36,403 bases of DNA from positions 3,373 to 39,775 of the forward strand of contig LRSR01014179.1 of NCBI GenBank assembly GCA_001579985.1, read 5' to 3'. The stretch comes from Hypsibius dujardini. Taxonomy: Eukaryota > Tardigrada > Eutardigrada > Parachela > Hypsibiidae. The notes under the pieces were generated by a model that saw nothing but the letters and a program-made list of their open reading frames with translations, was not told the DNA's origin and made no database searches. Each line of letters starts with the position of its first letter. Position 1 is the first letter of the stretch. Made by a program: the position numbers and the translations under genes. Shown piece by piece: positions 32,358-36,403 of the stretch.

Positions 32358-33560
32358 CTTTCTGACGCTTCTAAGTGAGACAGCAGCGTGCAACCTGAAC
32401 TGAAGGGCTCGAGGAAAAGGATCGGACGACGACGGAATGAAATGTCGCTCAAAACGCAGAAACGCTCTTTGGAAAGGAAAAGGATCGTCTCATGGGACGA
32501 CGAATATTTTCGAACCTGTTGCCAGGTGCGAAAAGGATATTTCCGGACTTGCACTTGCGAAGGTCCTCGCAACATTCGAATGACTTAACACACATGGCCA
32601 CTATTTTGTGTGGCAGACTTTAAGCCGAAAAGGGTGGTCCAAGTTCGAGCCGAATTAAGTCACCGTGCGCACTCGCTCTTGACCACAACTGACAATCCAG
32701 CCTTAACTCGATTGATCGATTGATTGAACTTGTTTATTTTGGCGGAATTTAGAGCAGCTTGCTCAATCTCATTTTTTCGCTGGACCGGGCATTAAATCAA
32801 AGATTCAGGAGAAAACAGTGGCAAGCTCCAGCCAAGAGTGGCTCAAACTCAGACCACCCTGATGGCTCGAACTCTGCCACCCAAAATTGTGACCATGTGT
32901 GTATTACCGTAATTCTCCCGATCTCAAGGGACACTTTTTTGCCCTACCAGTTAATTTGATCCACCCTGGATCTTATCTGCTCATCACCGTTTGCTACTGT
33001 TCACCTACAATCAATCAATCAACTGATTGAGTGTGTGCGTCAAGAACTTCCGCTTAATCCATCAATCAATCGCTGCTAAGTTGCTCTTAAATTTCAACCA
33101 ATCACGGCACAGTGAATCCGATTGAACAGTCAACCGATGACTGGAGGGGATGGGGCTTAACTGTCCCTTGAGATGGGGGGAATACGGTACTTACGTTGCT
33201 TAGCGTTTACGTTGCCGTTTACTCTTCATTCCTTCATCGAGAAGGAGAATGACACTACGAGGGAAGAGCCCTGGAATGGGTCACCGGGTGGCAGGGGGCA
33301 ATCCGCAGTCATGACCGCCACCGGTTACCAACCCCGCGATCAAGTACCGCCGCTGTCAGCAGTCCCACCGATGATCCAAGTGGCCAAGGCGTCTACTGAC
33401 CCTGGCTCCGTCAAACCCGCCAAAAAATGAGACAATGGTGCACTCGATGATCATTTCACGCGCTGATTTGGATGCCAGATTGTGTATTTTGTTTCTTTGC
33501 TGCATTCATCGACGTGTACCCTCCAGGTGTACCCTCCTCAGCCCTCGACGTGAACCCTCT
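32358..33560. other. region upstream of beta-tubulin, repeats only
   Basis: No exon is recognised. The first few hundred bases should contain the tubulin promoter. The rest has a dispersed repeat (33061-33190) and an inverted fragment of the same repeat end (about 32905-32936). Confidence 0.6.
33061..33190 (+). mobile_element. dispersed ~130-bp repeat, copy 2
   Basis: Second copy of the repeat at 27096-27232. Its terminal TGTCCCTTGAGATGGGGGGAAT is mirrored in inverted orientation near 32912-32936 (CTCCCGATCTCAAGGGACA). The full element may therefore be about 285 bp with terminal inverted repeats. Confidence 0.82.
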
Positions 33561-33829
33561 CTGTAATACGCGGGGGCAAACTGAAATTAATGTCACTTCA
33601 TGTTTTCACTCTTGGGCGCGAGGCTCTTTTTTATTCTCCCTCCTTGGCAGCGTAGATAGGGGACTTGCAGGTTAGCCTTTCAAGTAGCGTGAATCTAGCT
33701 TGACAAATCGGGAAGATCTCATTTATTTTCGGAGATACACTTTTCGAAAGCGGTTTTGTTGCACTTGACTGTCAGATTTCGTGCACCACCACATGCATTT
33801 GGGAAATTCACGTTGGCAAAAAAATGCCA

Positions 33830-34036
33830 GATGTACTCACAAGCATAGACGCGTCTTGACCTTCCGGTACGGGGGGAGGGCAAGATTTTAGTAAAAATCC
33901 AAAGGGGGGAGCATTAGTAGGATTTTGCTATTTTTACTCTCAAAAACCTCAGGGGGTACCCTTGGGTCACTTTTTCGATTTCGGACGGAGGGGGCGGGGC
34001 AATTGCCCACATGCCACCCCCTAGTACGCGCCACTG
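33830..34036. mobile_element. probable DNA-transposon remnant end (CAGTGGCG-type terminus)
   Basis: The reverse complement of 33976-34036 begins CAGTGGCGCGTACTAGGGGG and continues G-rich with GGGCAATTGCCCC. This resembles the termini of many non-autonomous DNA elements in animals. No matching opposite terminus was found. Confidence 0.45.
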
Positions 34037-34079
34037 CTCACAAGGGAACGGAACGCCACTGCGCAAAAGGGAACGGAAC
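34030..34079. repeat. 24-bp tandem duplication
   Basis: GCCACTGCTCACAAGGGAAC and GCCACTGCGCAAAAGGGAAC follow each other, directly at the CAGTGGCG-type terminus. It could be a target-site or slippage duplication. Confidence 0.75.
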
Positions 34080-34178
34080 GGTCGCCGACACGCCGATCTC
34101 TCTGAAATTTTTATTGCGAATAGTGAGTTGAATTCATAAACTTTAACAAAAAAATTTCATCTGCAAACGAGCTCTGGT

Positions 34179-34713
34179 CTGAGCGGGAGAAAATTCGAAA
34201 GTTCCCTAACGGCTCCGCGGGTTTCTCATCCAATTCAAGCATTGATTGTTTGATGTATGCTTTAGCAAAATTCAATTTCATTTATGACGTTTAAACGTTT
34301 AATTCAAAACGTTTAATTCCAAGATTTTTGACGCTCTTACACTCCAAATTCAATTTGGAATCGATTGACATCAGCGGAATCTTATTTGGATGCCAGGGGG
34401 CGGAGCTATGGGTTAGTTTCAATCTAGGCTTCCGAGTGACGTTGCAAAATCGATCCATAGCTCCGCCCCCTGTCATCCAAATAAGATTCCGCTGATGTCA
34501 ATCGATTCCAAATCGAATTTGAAGTGGAAAACTGTTAAAAATCTTGGGATCAAACGTTTTCCAAAAACGACGTTTCACATTGGTTAAAATGAAATATATA
34601 AATAATATATAAATAATTGAGTTTTGCTGAAGCATACATCAAACAATCAATGCTTGAATTGGATGAGAAATCCGCGGAGCCGTTAGGGAACTTTCGAATT
34701 TTTTCCCGCTCAG
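34179..34713. mobile_element. large foldback element (about 233-259-nt arms)
   Basis: The left arm 34179-34411 begins CTGAGCGGGAGAAAATTCG and ends GGGGGCGGAGCTATGG. It is matched by the reverse complement of 34455-34713, with an extra AT-rich patch in the right arm around 34590-34615. The loop is about 43 nt. It has no coding capacity and lies within the insertion that splits the dispersed repeat. Confidence 0.88.
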
Positions 34714-34797
34714 TCCTACTGGTGGACCGACATTGATTGTATCCCCAAAATCCCTGCAGGTGAATTAAATTCTTGTGTTTGACGTCGAGGTGCATCT

Positions 34798-34945
34798 TGA
34801 AATCAATCAATCAATTGACAATCAATCAATCAATCAATTGACAATCAATCAATCAATTGACAATCAATCAATTAATTGACAATCAACCAATCAATTGACA
34901 ATCAATCAATCAATCGACAATCAATCAATCAATCAAGTAAGCAAT
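34798..34945. repeat. (AATC)n and AATTGACAATCAATC array
   Basis: About seven copies of an 18-20-bp unit AATCAATCAATTGAC that grade into the AATCAATCAA end of the dispersed repeat. Confidence 0.92.
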
Positions 34946-35105
34946 TACCGCTGCAAAGAATGCTCTCGGTGAGGTTCAGTCATCTGCATTTTTCTTCTCT
35001 TCCGCTCAGTGAAAACACAATTTGTTATGGTGGCAAAAGATTAGAATTCAAAATCGAAATTCAATGGAAACCGGGATATGGACCAAGTGTGGTTCGTAGT
35101 ACAAG

Positions 35106-35417
35106 TAAGGGTATTCAAAGTTCGATTATTTGCAGCGATTATCTCGCTAATTCAAACTCGCTAATCTTCCTGGTTTTGCACGTCAATGCAACGGTGATAC
35201 GAGGACACGCCCCCCTGGCTTACCCGAGGCTGTGTCTCCTTCGCTAATCTCAACTGACATGGACCACTCACAAGACAGATGCACACAATTAGCAAGCAGA
35301 TAACCGAGAAAAGCAGCTCCTTGGCTGCTTTTTTCGCTTATCTTCAAAACCAGGGAGATTAGCGAGTTTGAATTAGCGAGATAATCGCTGCAAATAATCG
35401 AACTTTGAATACCCTTA
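35106..35417. mobile_element. foldback element with ~73-nt arms
   Basis: Left arm 35106-35178 (TAAGGGTATTCAAAGTTCG onward) and right arm 35345-35417 are near-perfect reverse complements. The ~165-nt middle holds a small hairpin (AGCAGCTCCTTGGCTGCT). Confidence 0.88.
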
Positions 35418-35548
35418 GTAAAAGTCCTCTTATTTAGCGTACGTCACAGGCGCGTTTGAACACGTTTGCCCCATAACGGAAGTGGTCCGAGACAAGGCGC
35501 GGAATGGAAACGCGCCTGTGACGTACGCAAAATAAGAACACTTTTACT
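35417..35548. mobile_element. short foldback element adjoining the previous one
   Basis: AGTAAAAGTCCTCTTATTTAGC at the left and GCAAAATAAGAACACTTTTACT at the right are the ends of ~43-nt arms that also include GTACGTCACAGGCGCGTTT. The loop is about 46 nt. It starts exactly where the neighbouring foldback ends. Confidence 0.86.
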
Positions 35549-36403
35549 GAAGTGCCACACACGTGGCAAAAACCTTGCGCTGACCGAGTTAAGCCACTAC
35601 ACTCGTTTGAGGGATGTTGTACACAGCCCCCGAGTTAATGTGCTTGATTCGGTTAGTGCGATCAACATCGCGATGGGAAGATGTGCGGGAACACAATGCA
35701 ACAAACCGACCCAAGAACAGAGTTGTTGTACAAAATCAGGTTGCCATTAGTCTTAAGTTTAAATAAGAGTTTTTTATTTAAATAAAATATAAAGTATATT
35801 TTAATTCACCGCTGAGATTAAATAAAATATACTTTATAATATATTTAAAACAAAATAGCTTCTTTTAAATGAAAATTATATTTAAATCAAAATCAAAATT
35901 ATATTTAAATAAAACGCATAAATAAACGCTTAAATAAAAATGCTGTGTATAAAAAACTTTAAATTTAAATAAAATAAAAGGAAAAAATGGTGTTTTAAAT
36001 AAAATAAAAATATATTTTATTTAAAAATAAAAAGGCCGATTTTCGGCATTTTAAATATTAATTTAAATATATTTAAACAAGACTAGTTGCCAAACAATTC
36101 CTCGTCCTTTTATGCACGTGCACTGCATGAGGCTGTTACAAGTATAAAGGGGGACAAAATTACGTGTAAATTCGGGAAGCGGGCAAAATTGTTTTTATTT
36201 CGGCTTGCTCGTAGATAAAATGCAAAATTCGGTCTAAATTTAATAGAAGATCTTTATTTGCATAATTAATTGATGAGCAATAAGTGCGAGCTACACACAG
36301 TGTTCGAAGACTTTTATATTAAATACCAGCAGCAAATTGTGGAAGGATTTTGGATATCCGGTGGTGTTGTTTAAATATTCTCTCCGAATTTAAATAAAAT
36401 TAA
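35549..36403. other. AT-rich tail with repeated TTTAAATAAAAT motifs
   Basis: From about 35750 to 36080 the sequence is very AT-rich and repeats ATTTAAATAAAAT many times. It includes an inverted repeat around 35778-35850 (TATAAAGTATATTTTAATT and its complement) with loop CACCGCTGAG. The same motif recurs at the window end (36389-36401). A 33-codon frame at 36273-36374 is too short to call. No gene is recognised. Confidence 0.7.

Larger units (their letters stand above)
33572..35016 (-). mobile_element. dispersed repeat, split copy (33572-33751 plus 34921-35016)
   Basis: The two pieces match consecutive halves of the repeat at 13110-13378, inverted relative to it. The 1,169 bp between them are absent from the other copy and contain other repeat elements, consistent with later insertion(s). 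Confidence 0.8.

Noticed and set aside
36273-36374. 33-codon frame in the AT-rich tail
   Set aside because: It is short, without family resemblance or supporting splice sites; chance openness is likely.

Overview
This is animal (metazoan) nuclear DNA. The genes have many short GT-AG introns, and the proteins include a CNRIP1-type protein, astacin, FHIP and a TRC8-like RING ligase. No bacterial, organellar or viral gene was seen. The lineage cannot be fixed from the sequence. Compact genes, introns mostly of 50-500 nt and very abundant GTCT/GACA, CA and CAGACA tracts suggest a small-bodied invertebrate. All gene models below are manual splice reconstructions: exon lengths were checked to keep one open frame from start to stop, and family calls come from recognisable motifs.

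Layout. 1-840: last exon of an unidentified acidic, disordered protein. 841-2765: an 11-bp repeat array, a 319-bp foldback element, and two coding-like coiled-coil segments. 3121-4037 (-): V-ATPase proteolipid subunit c. 4038-6000: minisatellites and two uncertain minus-strand reading frames. 6073-6379 (-): a small two-exon 67-aa protein. 8573-10505 (+) and 12286-15161 (+): two tandem CNRIP1-like paralogues with the same three-exon structure. 15235-16986 (-): a secreted astacin metalloprotease whose catalytic domain is cut by a 61-N assembly gap. 18347-22268 (+): an FHIP2/FAM160B-like protein. 23041-26106 (+): a 15-exon pepsin/cathepsin D-like aspartic protease. 26325-29382 (-): a multi-pass membrane RING-H2 protein with TRC8/RNF145-like architecture. 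29868-32357 (-): a complete seven-exon beta-tubulin. 32358-36403: no convincing host gene. This last part is a graveyard of foldback elements, broken dispersed repeats and a strongly AT-rich tail.

The genes are a mixed housekeeping and secretory set, not one pathway: vesicle acidification (V-ATPase c), endosome/dynein adaptor (FHIP), microtubules (beta-tubulin), membrane protein ubiquitination (RING) and two secreted or lysosomal proteases. Two gene pairs converge tail to tail with very short spacers (CNRIP1-b/astacin 73 bp; aspartic protease/RING 218 bp).

The most unusual material is in the repeats. There are at least six inverted-repeat (foldback) elements, and one dispersed repeat has a copy split by about 1.17 kb of inserted sequence. 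A microsatellite-bearing element occurs twice in inverted orientation, with shared unique flanks. Microsatellite tracts also tend to begin just downstream of 5' splice sites. No clear new enzymatic or defence system was found.
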